Assembly: GCA_016217835.1 (NCBI GenBank)
Contig: JACRFQ010000014.1
Span: forward strand, 1 to 48,083
Source: Candidatus Levyibacteriota bacterium
Lineage (GTDB): Bacteria > Patescibacteriota > Microgenomatia > Levybacterales > UBA12049
Length of the DNA: 48,083 nucleotides
Direction of reading: 5' to 3'
The translations under genes and the position numbers were made by a program. The first letter of the stretch is position 1, and the number at the start of each line of letters is the position of its first letter. The notes beneath the pieces were generated by a model. The model made no database searches. It worked only from the letters and a program-made list of their open reading frames with translations, and was not told the origin of the DNA. Positions 37,082 through 43,533 of this stretch are shown in pieces.

Positions 37082-37604
37082 ACGTGTGTTTATCCGCAAC
37101 ATAGGATGCTGCATAAGCTTCGGGTTTAGTTTTTGCAACGAATCCGTTTCCCGTAACCATTCCGACAACTTCTTTTATCATATTTCTTGTATCTCCGTGC
37201 TCGCCGACGTCAACATGAATTTCCAAATTATAATTTGGAGAAGCGCCGTTAAGGTGTTTTTTAAATAAAGGAACAAATATTGATGCGAAAGTTAAAGAAG
37301 TAATAGTCTCGGCATATATTTTTTCTCTTAAAGAATGAATATTTTTTTGATTTTTTCTTCTCCAGAAATATTTTCCGCCAAAACCTTTTCTGTGAATTAA
37401 AATTGCAGTAACTAAATTTATCTGATGCCCGCCGTTTTTTGAATCAGAATCAATTTTTTCATGCGAGTCCGATCCGATAACAAGACTATATTCGCTGTCA
37501 GGATCTTCTTCTAAGAATTCTTTGATTTTTATTATAATTTCATCGATTTTCAAAACGCCATGCGTGTGGCTTTGAAATATCTCATCGGTTAAATCTTGAT
37601 TCAT
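37080..37604 (-). CDS. DUF458 (YkuK-like) RNase H-fold protein
   Basis: The product has 174 residues. LVIGSDSHEK near 42-51, a central basic FWRRKNQKNIHSLREKIYAET, IHVDVGEHGDTRNMIKEVVGMV and KPEAYAASYVADKHT are the conserved blocks of the DUF458/YkuK family, predicted to have an RNase H-like fold with acidic residues at GSDS, DVG and AD. Function is uncharacterised. An extended -10 (TGGTATAAT) lies 28 nt upstream, leaving a short leader with an AAAAGGA-type site. Confidence 0.75.
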   Translation of the reverse strand: MNQDLTDEIFQSHTHGVLKIDEIIIKIKEFLEEDPDSEYSLVIGSDSHEKIDSDSKNGGHQINLVTAILIHRKGFGGKYFWRRKNQKNIHSLREKIYAETITSLTFASIFVPLFKKHLNGASPNYNLEIHVDVGEHGDTRNMIKEVVGMVTGNGFVAKTKPEAYAASYVADKHT

Positions 37605-37646
37605 ACATTTTCCTTTTGAGGCAATAGTAAATTATACCATAGCTAT

Positions 37647-38789
37647 TCAAGCTCCAAGAAGCCATTTAAAAAATGTTTTTGAAGACTTATTAATATTGTT
37701 AAGTATTGAATTAAAGTTATTTTTATTCTTGAACTCTTTTGTTTTGTAAACAAATTGCAAACCTGAAAAGTCAAAAACGTCTTTTGAAAGCAAGGGTTGT
37801 CCTCTGACTTTTAAAATGCTTTTATAAGTATTATAAATTTTAGTTTTTTGTCCGCTTTTTATAAATGAAAATTGAGCAAACGGGCCTTTATCTGCTATAA
37901 AAATGAATGGCGTAACCGCTATTACGCTTGGATCATTCCAATAACTCCTGAAAGCGTCTTGATAATAAATAGATTGCTGATCTTGTGAAATTGTGTCCGA
38001 TGTCCAACCTGTTTCGGTTATAAATACAGGTATATCTTTACCCGATAAATTGTCTGCGATATTTTTTTGATAAAAAAAACTAAATACTCCGTTTTTGGTA
38101 CTTGATGGGGGAGATGAAAACGCGGGATTTGGGTACGAATGGCTTCCGATTCCGTCAATCTTTGCAAAAATTCCAGGTACAGCATCTTCCATTTGATACA
38201 TATAGTCGTATTGATTAATATATCTATCGGTAACATTTATCGAAGCATTATCAAATCCTGCAGAAATTATAAAAAAATCTTGATTTTTATTTTTAAATTC
38301 ATCAATTGCATAATTTAAAATTTCTGCGTATTCAGCCGCGTTTGGTATCCCACCCCATTCGTCTCCTCTATTAACTTCGTTATAAACTATAATGTACCTA
38401 TTTTTAGTAGGCCAGCTTAAAGAATTTAAAAAATTAGAAAAATCTAAAATATCATAATTAGATGGTTTTGCCCACGAAATTTTATCAAAGTAATCACCAT
38501 CTGTTGCAAGTCGAATTATTGGAATAACATGATATTTTTTAGCGTTATTCATAAAAGTCTGCCATTTATCAAGGTCTCTGTCGGATGCCCTGATTGGAAT
38601 TGTTACATATCCCCAATCACCGCCAGATGAATTAATAAGAGCAGCGGCTTCGCTAATTTCTTCGGGAAACAAAATATGAATACCGAATTTATTGTTATCG
38701 ACAGAGCGGGGATCGTAAATTGCGTAAGATTTTTGAATAGAAAACAATAAAAATATAATAAATGTTATTAAAAATATTAATTTTTTCAT
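37647..38789 (-). CDS. Secreted TIM-barrel glycoside hydrolase-like protein
   Basis: The product has 380 residues from MKKLIFLITF. An N-terminal signal peptide or anchor (1-23, ending SYA) precedes a clan-A-like barrel. E138 in IVYNEVNRGDEW fits the acid/base Asn-Glu motif and E259 in VFITETGWTSD fits the nucleophile at the end of strand 7. The family cannot be assigned by eye (GH5/GH39/GH53-like). It may trim the cell's own surface glycan or scavenge sugars. TTAACA (38825-38830, as its complement), 18 nt, TAAAAT (38801-38806) precede the gene, leaving a leader of about 4 nt. Confidence 0.7.
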   Translation of the reverse strand: MKKLIFLITFIIFLLFSIQKSYAIYDPRSVDNNKFGIHILFPEEISEAAALINSSGGDWGYVTIPIRASDRDLDKWQTFMNNAKKYHVIPIIRLATDGDYFDKISWAKPSNYDILDFSNFLNSLSWPTKNRYIIVYNEVNRGDEWGGIPNAAEYAEILNYAIDEFKNKNQDFFIISAGFDNASINVTDRYINQYDYMYQMEDAVPGIFAKIDGIGSHSYPNPAFSSPPSSTKNGVFSFFYQKNIADNLSGKDIPVFITETGWTSDTISQDQQSIYYQDAFRSYWNDPSVIAVTPFIFIADKGPFAQFSFIKSGQKTKIYNTYKSILKVRGQPLLSKDVFDFSGLQFVYKTKEFKNKNNFNSILNNINKSSKTFFKWLLGA

Positions 38790-38826
38790 CAGCAAAGGAT
38801 ATTTTACATCAAAAGTAGAATATTTG

Positions 38827-39684
38827 TTAAATAAAGGAAAGCCTTGAGATAATTCCTGTTGAAAGAAGCCGTGTGCTTTCCTGCTCTAAAGCCAGTTCTC
38901 CATATTCAAGATTTCCTTTCGGAAAATAATCCTCGAACAAATTCTTAAGCATAATTGCAGAAGCTGAAACAGCGTATGCATTTGCAATTACAAATAATGG
39001 CTTATCTGATAAAAGTTTTGAGCAGTGATCGAGCAGTATTGGAAAGCTTTTATTAAAATCCCAAAGCTCGCCATTTGGACCATGTCCGTAAACAGGGGGA
39101 TCCATAATAATTCCGTCATATTTATCGCCTCTCCTTATTTCCCTGGCGCAGAATTCAATAGCGTCATCAAGTATGTATCTGATAGGTTTATCTAAAAGAT
39201 TTGATAAGGTCTGATTTTCTTTTGCCCAGGCTATAGATGGCTTAGAAGCGTCAACGTGAGTTACTTTTGCGCCATTTGCGGCTGCCACCAGGCTTGCAAT
39301 TCCTGTATAGGCAAAAAGATTTAATATGTAGGGCTTGCTATTGTTTATTGATTTTTGATTATTGATTTTTTCTTCAATAAAATCCCAATTTAAGCTTTGT
39401 TCAGGAAAAATGCCTGTGTGTTTAAAAGGAGTTAGTTTTGCCAAAAATTTTAATTCTTTATAATTAACGTGCCAATTTTGGGGAAAATCACTTTTCTTAA
39501 TCCAAGTGTCGTTTTGAAATTTTGCATCCGCTGCTTCCCATTGGCTTTTAGCTAAGCTTTGATTCCAGATAGCTTGTGGGTCGGGTTTTGAAATAACAAA
39601 CTTTCCGAATCTTTCTAATCTAAGCCCGTTGCCGCTGTCCAAAAGCCCGTAATCGCTCCAGCCTTTTGTTGAAATAACTTTCAC
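38827..39684 (-). CDS. Class I SAM-dependent methyltransferase, RlmI/RlmK-like
   Basis: The product has 285 residues. NLFAYTGIASLVAAANGAKVTHVDAS is SAM motif I with the acidic strand 2, and IIMDPPVYG is motif IV of the type used by 23S rRNA methyltransferases such as RlmI/RlmK (COG1092). The N-terminal PUA domain of RlmI is missing. A 7-nt repeat tract inside the gene (39341-39368) encodes NNQKSINNSK just before the SAM domain. Target RNA is unknown. It is divergent from obg. Confidence 0.8.
   Translation of the reverse strand: MKVISTKGWSDYGLLDSGNGLRLERFGKFVISKPDPQAIWNQSLAKSQWEAADAKFQNDTWIKKSDFPQNWHVNYKELKFLAKLTPFKHTGIFPEQSLNWDFIEEKINNQKSINNSKPYILNLFAYTGIASLVAAANGAKVTHVDASKPSIAWAKENQTLSNLLDKPIRYILDDAIEFCAREIRRGDKYDGIIMDPPVYGHGPNGELWDFNKSFPILLDHCSKLLSDKPLFVIANAYAVSASAIMLKNLFEDYFPKGNLEYGELALEQESTRLLSTGIISRLSFI
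39341..39368. repeat. 7-nt periodic tract inside the methyltransferase gene
   Basis: Four consecutive heptamers TTGTTTA, TTGATTT, TTGATTA, TTGATTT in exact register. They encode an Asn/Lys/Ser-rich linker before the SAM-binding core. Confidence 0.88.
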
Positions 39685-39700
39685 AAGATAAATTTTAGCA

Positions 39701-39714
39701 TAAAATGATAAAAT
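39701..39714 (+). promoter_or_regulatory. -10 region of obg (probably leaderless)
   Basis: Two TAAAAT hexamers (39701-39706 and 39709-39714). The second has an upstream TG (TGATAAAAT) and ends 6 nt before ATG 39721. No clear -35 and no Shine-Dalgarno site are seen. Confidence 0.45.
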
Positions 39715-39720
39715 GTATGC

Positions 39721-40680
39721 ATGTTAATCGATGAAGCAAAAATTATTGTTAAAGCGGGTAAAGGCGGTAATGGCGCGTCGAGCTTTAAAAGAAATGCGCA
39801 AACCGCAAAAGGCGGACCGGACGGAGGAAACGGCGGTAATGGGGGAAATGTATATTTTTGCGGCATAAATGATATCACGGCGCTTTCCGAATTTACTTAC
39901 AAAAAAAAGATATCGGCCGAAGACGGGATAAAAGGCGGAAAGCAAAACCTTTATGGCAGGAATGGAAAAGATACAGTCGTATTTTTACCGATTGGGACAT
40001 TCGTTACAGATTTAGATACGAATAAGACTTTTGAAATTTTAAATACACAGGATAAAATTTTGATTGTAAAAGGCGGAAAAGGCGGTAGGGGAAATAATGA
40101 GTTTAAATCAGCAACACAGCAAACACCTTATTACGCGGAAAAAGGGTTACCGGGGGAAGAAAAAAAACTTTTATTAGTTCTTAAACTGATTGCAGACATA
40201 GGGCTTATCGGACTTCCGAACTCAGGCAAAAGCAGTCTTTTGAGTGTTTTAACCAGGGCTCATCCAAAAATTGGAGATTATCCGTTTACTACATTGGAGC
40301 CCAATTTAGGAGTTTTGAGTAGTATTGTAATCGCAGATATTCCAGGTCTTATTGAAGGCGCATCTGACGGCAAAGGACTGGGGATTAAGTTTTTAAAACA
40401 TATCGAAAAGACAAAAGTATTAGTTCATTGCATAGATATTCAATCACAAGATTTACCAAAAGATTATGAAATTGTTAGGAAAGAGCTAATTCAATATGAT
40501 AATAAGTTAAATGAAAAAACAGAAATTATACTTTTAACAAAGTCAGATTTATTATCAAAAAAAGAAGTTAATCAAAAATTGAAAGTAGCAAAAAAATTAA
40601 ATTATAATTCTTTTACAATGTCTATTTATAATGATAAAGAACTTTCCAGCCTCACCGAATTATTAATAAACATAAAATAG
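39721..40680 (+). CDS. obg: Obg/CgtA GTPase lacking the OCT domain
   Basis: The product has 319 residues versus about 430. The N-terminal glycine-rich Obg domain (1-157; GKGGNGASSFKRN, GGPDGGNGGNGGNV, GGKGGRGNNEFKS) and the GTPase domain are complete: G1 GLPNSGKSS at 164-172, switch region FTTLEPN, G3 DIPG at 206-209, G4 TKSD. The protein ends right after the GTPase domain. Obg acts in 50S subunit assembly. The C-terminal domain varies among phyla, so its loss is likely genuine and need not abolish function. A bidirectional terminator follows the stop. Confidence 0.95.
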   Translation: MLIDEAKIIVKAGKGGNGASSFKRNAQTAKGGPDGGNGGNGGNVYFCGINDITALSEFTYKKKISAEDGIKGGKQNLYGRNGKDTVVFLPIGTFVTDLDTNKTFEILNTQDKILIVKGGKGGRGNNEFKSATQQTPYYAEKGLPGEEKKLLLVLKLIADIGLIGLPNSGKSSLLSVLTRAHPKIGDYPFTTLEPNLGVLSSIVIADIPGLIEGASDGKGLGIKFLKHIEKTKVLVHCIDIQSQDLPKDYEIVRKELIQYDNKLNEKTEIILLTKSDLLSKKEVNQKLKVAKKLNYNSFTMSIYNDKELSSLTELLINIK

Positions 40681-40684
40681 CCGC

Positions 40685-40704
40685 AAAAAAACCCCTTGCG
40701 GGGT
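40685..40704. terminator. Bidirectional Rho-independent terminator
   Basis: ACCCC (40691-40695), TTGC loop, GGGGT (40700-40704). On the plus strand CTTTT follows and can end obg. On the minus strand the same stem has a GCAA loop and a run of seven Ts, a stronger terminator for the candidate RNA or the toxin-antitoxin transcript. Confidence 0.8.
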
Positions 40705-40765
40705 CTTTTCGGGGCATACTCTTGCGAGTATTTCCTGCCTTTTTGATACTTGCGTATCTGAAGGT
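40685..40765 (-). ncRNA. Candidate small RNA with three GCAA-capped hairpins
   Basis: Minus strand. The promoter TTGACA (40796-40801), exact 17-nt spacer, TAAAAT (40773-40778) predicts a start at about 40765. The roughly 81-nt product contains three hairpins: GATAC/GTATC (40745-40758), ATACTC/GAGTAT (40716-40731) and ACCCC/GGGGT (40691-40704). Each is closed by C-G around a GCAA tetraloop, and the last is followed by Us. No reading frame of note lies within. It sits downstream of the toxin gene on the same strand and convergent to obg. I do not recognise a known RNA family. Confidence 0.5.
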
Positions 40766-40772
40766 AAGAAGC

Positions 40773-40801
40773 ATTTTATATTATATTTCAGCTTCTGTCA
40801 A
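40773..40801 (-). promoter_or_regulatory. Promoter of the candidate small RNA
   Basis: Consensus TTGACA, 17-nt spacer, TAAAAT on the minus strand in a region with no coding sequence downstream, which is why a non-coding product is proposed. Confidence 0.6.
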
Positions 40802-40868
40802 TAGGGTAAAAATAGGTCAAAAGGAGTCAATATTGGCATATATGTACTTTAAGCACGTAACAGCATGA

Positions 40869-41138
40869 CTAATTGTAAACTTCATCATGAGTCCCTATTT
40901 TGATAAAATAAGCTTTGTCTTCGCTTAATAATTTGTATACCATTCGTATACTCATTATGATTGAAATACTCCACAAATTATTCATACTCGAATTAAGTTT
41001 ATGTGTACGTAAAGACGGATGTTTGAGATTTATGCTAAATAAATATAGTTGCTTTTGGATTCTTGAAGATAGTTTTACATTTTTTTGTTTTATCTTTTTG
41101 AGGTCTTTTACTACTTCCGGAGAAAGTTTAATATGCAT
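40869..41138 (-). CDS. RelE/ParE-superfamily toxin
   Basis: The product has 89 residues. The pattern of an N-terminal IKLSPEVVKDLKKIKQKN helix pair, SLRTHKLNSSMNNLWSISI and RMVYKLLSEDKAYFIKIGTHDEVY matches RelE/YafQ/HigB-type toxins, with the closing 'IGTHDEVY' typical of mRNA interferase-like members. It probably cleaves mRNA at the ribosome when free of antitoxin. It starts 2 nt after the ribbon-helix-helix antitoxin gene. Whether it is an interferase or a ParE-like gyrase poison cannot be decided by eye. Confidence 0.8.
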   Translation of the reverse strand: MHIKLSPEVVKDLKKIKQKNVKLSSRIQKQLYLFSINLKHPSLRTHKLNSSMNNLWSISIIMSIRMVYKLLSEDKAYFIKIGTHDEVYN

Positions 41139-41140
41139 GA

Positions 41141-41398
41141 TTATAAATTTTTGAAAAATTCGTTAACGTTATCAATATCAATAGCTTCATCAATATGCTC
41201 CATTGCTTCTCTTGCGGCCTTTTCCGTGACAGTAGATGCTTTAAAAATAGGATATTCTTCATCTTTAACCTCGTCTATAATAAGATGTTTCACTAATTGA
41301 GTTATAGGAACACCCAGACGTTCAGCTTTAGATTTTAGTAAATCACCTAATTGTTGGGAAATGCTTACTCTGATTTGTATTTGTCCGCTATCTATCAT
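41141..41398 (-). CDS. Ribbon-helix-helix antitoxin
   Basis: The product has 85 residues. IQIRVSISQQLGDLLKSKAERLGVPITQLVKHLI is a ribbon-helix-helix DNA-binding fold like RelB/DinJ/MetJ-Arc, and the acidic C-terminus (EAMEHIDEAIDIDNVNEFFKNL) would wrap the toxin. Antitoxin comes first, then toxin 2 nt later, the usual order. Its promoter contains an inverted repeat over the -35 box, consistent with autoregulation. A Shine-Dalgarno-like AGGTGG precedes the ATG. Confidence 0.82.
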   Translation of the reverse strand: MIDSGQIQIRVSISQQLGDLLKSKAERLGVPITQLVKHLIIDEVKDEEYPIFKASTVTEKAAREAMEHIDEAIDIDNVNEFFKNL

Positions 41399-41422
41399 AT
41401 TTTACCACCTTTTTACACTTAA

Positions 41423-41450
41423 ATTATACTACTTTTTGACGTTTTGTCAA
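41423..41450 (-). promoter_or_regulatory. Toxin-antitoxin promoter with operator palindrome
   Basis: Minus-strand TTGACA (41445-41450), 16-nt spacer, TATAAT (41423-41428). An inverted repeat TTGAC-N5-GTCAA (41436-41450) covers the -35 box and is a likely operator for the ribbon-helix-helix antitoxin. Confidence 0.65.
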
Positions 41451-41526
41451 TAGATAAATCATTACGTGTTTAAAATACATATAAGCCTCAAAATTAAAAT
41501 TATGCCGCTTCAATAAGAAATGCTAA

Positions 41527-41832
41527 CTAACCGGCGTAAGGGAAAATACCTTCATGAATTGTTTGAAATGTCTTATCGGGTTTTTGAGTTATATGATAAC
41601 TAATTTCTAATTTATTACCTTGAAGAGGAATCCGTATTCTTCCTTGTTCAAATCCGCTTTTTTTACTTACTCCATAATAATCAAAAATAATTCTGCTACC
41701 CTGACCATATACGGGTACGTTTTCTTCGTTGCCATTTCTAATATTTTGAACATAAGACTCCCAAGTAGCTGATGGAGGTGGGGGAACTATATTGTCATGG
41801 ACAACTCTTTCAATTACTTCTTTAATGTTCAT
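41527..41832 (-). CDS. Hypothetical protein
   Basis: The product has 101 residues with no recognised domain. An N-terminal amphipathic helix (MNIKEVIERVVHDN) and a PPPP stretch are followed by a beta-rich C-terminal half with alternating hydrophobic residues (SRIIFDYYGVSK; RIRIPLQGNKLEISYHI). There is no signal peptide or membrane segment. A perfect TATAAT on the minus strand (41839-41844) ends 6 nt before the ATG, supporting it as a real, leaderless gene. It diverges from the zinc-ribbon gene. Confidence 0.55.
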   Translation of the reverse strand: MNIKEVIERVVHDNIVPPPPSATWESYVQNIRNGNEENVPVYGQGSRIIFDYYGVSKKSGFEQGRIRIPLQGNKLEISYHITQKPDKTFQTIHEGIFPYAG

Positions 41833-42006
41833 CAGTTAATTATACTATAAGTTAACACGAAAACAAAATCAGGCTTAAGCACTCGAAATAAGTATTTGAA
41901 ATGTTTATAACTTTCCACCCGGGAGACGACTAGATAGAAAACAGCGACATTGGTATTCTATTAAAGAATAATAATAATTACTTAACATACTTACTCAAAA
42001 GAATGA

Positions 42007-42012
42007 TATTAT
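42007..42012 (+). promoter_or_regulatory. Extended -10 of the zinc-ribbon gene
   Basis: TGATATTAT with the hexamer at 42007-42012, 9 nt before ATG 42022; TTAACA lies 19 nt further upstream. The predicted leader is 2-3 nt. The rest of the 189-bp divergent gap (41833-42021) holds no recognisable gene. Confidence 0.45.
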
Positions 42013-42021
42013 TGTTTAACT

Positions 42022-42579
42022 ATGGAAGAAGTATGTCCTAAATGCGGATCGCCACTTGCACCTATTACAGAAACTTCTACGGGAAGAAAGCTGCAGCGTT
42101 GTTCAACAGGTTCCTGGAATAAAGATACAAGGCAAAATGAAGGCTGCGATTACGTAAAATGGATTCAAGCTGAACCCGAAACATTGGATGAAAAATGTCC
42201 AAAATGCGGTTCGCCTTTGGTAATGCAATTTATAAGATTTGGCAAAAAAATGAAAAAATGCAGCGCCGGCAGTTGGGATAAAAATACAAAAAAAACTGTT
42301 GGTTGTGATTATGTAGAGTGGATTAACGGCACAACTGAAAAACTTGATGAAATGTGTCCTGAATGCGGTAGCCCACTTGTTTTATTTACTACCAATGCCG
42401 GTAAAAAGATGAAAAAATGCTCAACCGCAGGCTGGGATAGCGCTAAAAGAGTAGCAACGGGATGCACATATGTAGAATGGCTTAAATTTGATGCTAAAAA
42501 ATCCGAGCAGGACGAAAGCGGCGGCGAAGAATTTTTACCCCCGGAACCTCAATCAGACGGAAAAGACGTAGAAATATAA
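42022..42579 (+). CDS. Free-standing triple zinc-ribbon protein (topoisomerase I C-terminal type)
   Basis: The product has 185 residues made of three tandem repeats of about 53, each with four cysteines: C5, C8, C27, C42; C59, C62, C80, C95; C112, C115, C133, C148. Each repeat reads CP.CGSPL ... G(K/R)K(M/L)(Q/K)(R/K)CS..(S/G)W......GC.YV.W, like the topoisomerase I C-terminal zinc fingers (PF01396) that bind single-stranded DNA. The tail is acidic and disordered. No topoisomerase domain adjoins it. It may bind single-stranded DNA or RNA; this is an inference from the fold. Confidence 0.75.
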   Translation: MEEVCPKCGSPLAPITETSTGRKLQRCSTGSWNKDTRQNEGCDYVKWIQAEPETLDEKCPKCGSPLVMQFIRFGKKMKKCSAGSWDKNTKKTVGCDYVEWINGTTEKLDEMCPECGSPLVLFTTNAGKKMKKCSTAGWDSAKRVATGCTYVEWLKFDAKKSEQDESGGEEFLPPEPQSDGKDVEI

Positions 42580-42685
42580 TATTAATTTTTTAATATTTCA
42601 TAATTAGAATTAGATTCGTGCCTGTTTACAGCAATGGAAGCAAATTCTTACGCCTACTCCTATTATCCGCTGCCTCTTACTACCA

Positions 42686-42702
42686 TTGGTTATTAGAACC
42701 AA
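42686..42702. repeat. Inverted repeat TTGGTT-N5-AACCAA
   Basis: A perfect 6-bp hairpin with loop ATTAG, 7 nt upstream of the TTGACA box at 42710. No T run follows, so an operator is as likely as a terminator. The rest of the 42580-42745 gap holds only a 20-codon Tyr/Pro-rich frame at 42634-42696. Confidence 0.4.
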
Positions 42703-42709
42703 GTATGTG

Positions 42710-42739
42710 TTGACAAAACTCAACAGAATTATTTACACT
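42710..42739 (+). promoter_or_regulatory. Promoter of the 42746 gene
   Basis: TTGACA (42710-42715), 18-nt spacer, TACACT (42734-42739), then 6 nt to ATG 42746. It supports that ATG over an upstream in-frame start at 42686 and again predicts a leaderless mRNA. Confidence 0.5.
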
Positions 42740-42745
42740 AGTTAC

Positions 42746-43099
42746 ATGCAACCATCTTATCCTGAAGGTGAACAACCAAAAATATCCTTACCTCAAATTA
42801 CAAACGAAACAAGAGATAGATTAAAAGAAGAAGCTCCAGATAAATATGATGTCTTTCGTGGGGGTAGAAGATTTGCGAAAGATGTTTTCGGAAGTTTAGT
42901 TTCATCTAATAGGAGTCTTGTTGAAGGTATTTACAGGGAGCTTCATAGAGTAAAACCAGGATACGACAATCAGCATAGTATTGATGATTATGCAATCGGT
43001 ATGGCTGTTGTGCTTAGGGCATTTGATATCAATTCGGACTTTCGTTTGATGGAAAAATTCAAAGAATTAACAAATGAAGATGTAGAAAAAGGGGTCTGA
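42746..43099 (+). CDS. Hypothetical protein, first part of a possibly interrupted gene
   Basis: The product has 117 residues from MQPSYPEGEQPKIS. No known domain. It is mostly helical and charged, with RGGRRFAKDVFGSLVSS and DDYAIGMAVVLRAFDI segments; no membrane helix. It ends at a TGA (43097-43099). The same frame continues without further stops to 43378, through five codons and then an ATG at 43115. The two parts may therefore be one gene of about 210 codons broken by a nonsense mutation, or two overlapping-operon genes. Neither half is recognised. Confidence 0.45.
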   Translation: MQPSYPEGEQPKISLPQITNETRDRLKEEAPDKYDVFRGGRRFAKDVFGSLVSSNRSLVEGIYRELHRVKPGYDNQHSIDDYAIGMAVVLRAFDINSDFRLMEKFKELTNEDVEKGV

Positions 43100-43114
43100 G
43101 TTGTAAAAGAAACG

Positions 43115-43378
43115 ATGGATGAAGAAGAATCAGCTAAATCTATATTTGCCTCCGTCTTAAGAGCTCCAATGATTCCTGAACACCAGATAAATTTACGGAG
43201 TGCTTTGCATGATTTTGAAATGGGTTCTGGTATGTCACAAACTGAATTGGGAGGACAAATGATGTATAAGATATTGGAAGACTTATGGCCTAAATTACAA
43301 ACTAATAACAATCATGGAGGGGAAAGTCTACCAGTACCCCCACCTAATCAACCACCTTTTTTCCCATCACAGGAATAG
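43115..43378 (+). CDS. Hypothetical protein, in frame with the preceding gene
   Basis: The product has 87 residues: an acidic helical N-terminal part (MDEEESAKSIFASVLR), a middle segment ALHDFEMGSGMSQTELGGQMMYKILEDLW, and a proline-rich tail (PVPPPNQPPFFP). It is not recognised. It lies in the same frame as the upstream gene, 15 nt after its TGA, with no convincing Shine-Dalgarno site, which weakens the case for independent translation. Confidence 0.4.
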   Translation: MDEEESAKSIFASVLRAPMIPEHQINLRSALHDFEMGSGMSQTELGGQMMYKILEDLWPKLQTNNNHGGESLPVPPPNQPPFFPSQE

Positions 43379-43419
43379 AGATTATTCTGTCATATCAATC
43401 TAAACTCATCGCCAATTTG

Positions 43420-43493
43420 TACCGCGGAGGGGATTCGAACCCCTGATAACCTGGCTGAAAACCAAGTGTCCTAGGCCACTAGACGACCGCGGC
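43420..43493 (-). tRNA. tRNA-Glu (anticodon TTC)
   Basis: A 74-nt cloverleaf on the minus strand. The acceptor pairs GCCGCGG with CCGCGGT (first pair G-U), the anticodon stem CTTGG/CCAGG carries the loop TTTTCAG, and the T arm has AGGGGTTCGAATCCCCT. The discriminator is A. No CCA is encoded. Confidence 0.95.
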
Positions 43494-43502
43494 GAGGAAT
43501 TA

Positions 43503-43531
43503 ATTATAGCCTAAAACTAAATTTAGGGCAA
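43503..43531 (-). promoter_or_regulatory. Promoter of tRNA-Glu
   Basis: On the minus strand TTGCCC (43526-43531), 17-nt spacer, TATAAT (43503-43508), ending about 9 nt before the tRNA 5' end. Confidence 0.65.
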
Positions 43532-43533
43532 TA

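Noticed and set aside
40869-40934. Type III (RNA-antitoxin) reading of the toxin locus with the nearby three-hairpin RNA as antitoxin
   Set aside because: The toxin is RelE-like, a protein antitoxin gene precedes it, and the RNA lies downstream without tandem repeats.
43097-43099. Genome-wide TGA recoding (genetic code 25)
   Set aside because: pyrG, gatA and rsmI end with TGA at the expected family C-termini, so TGA is a normal stop.
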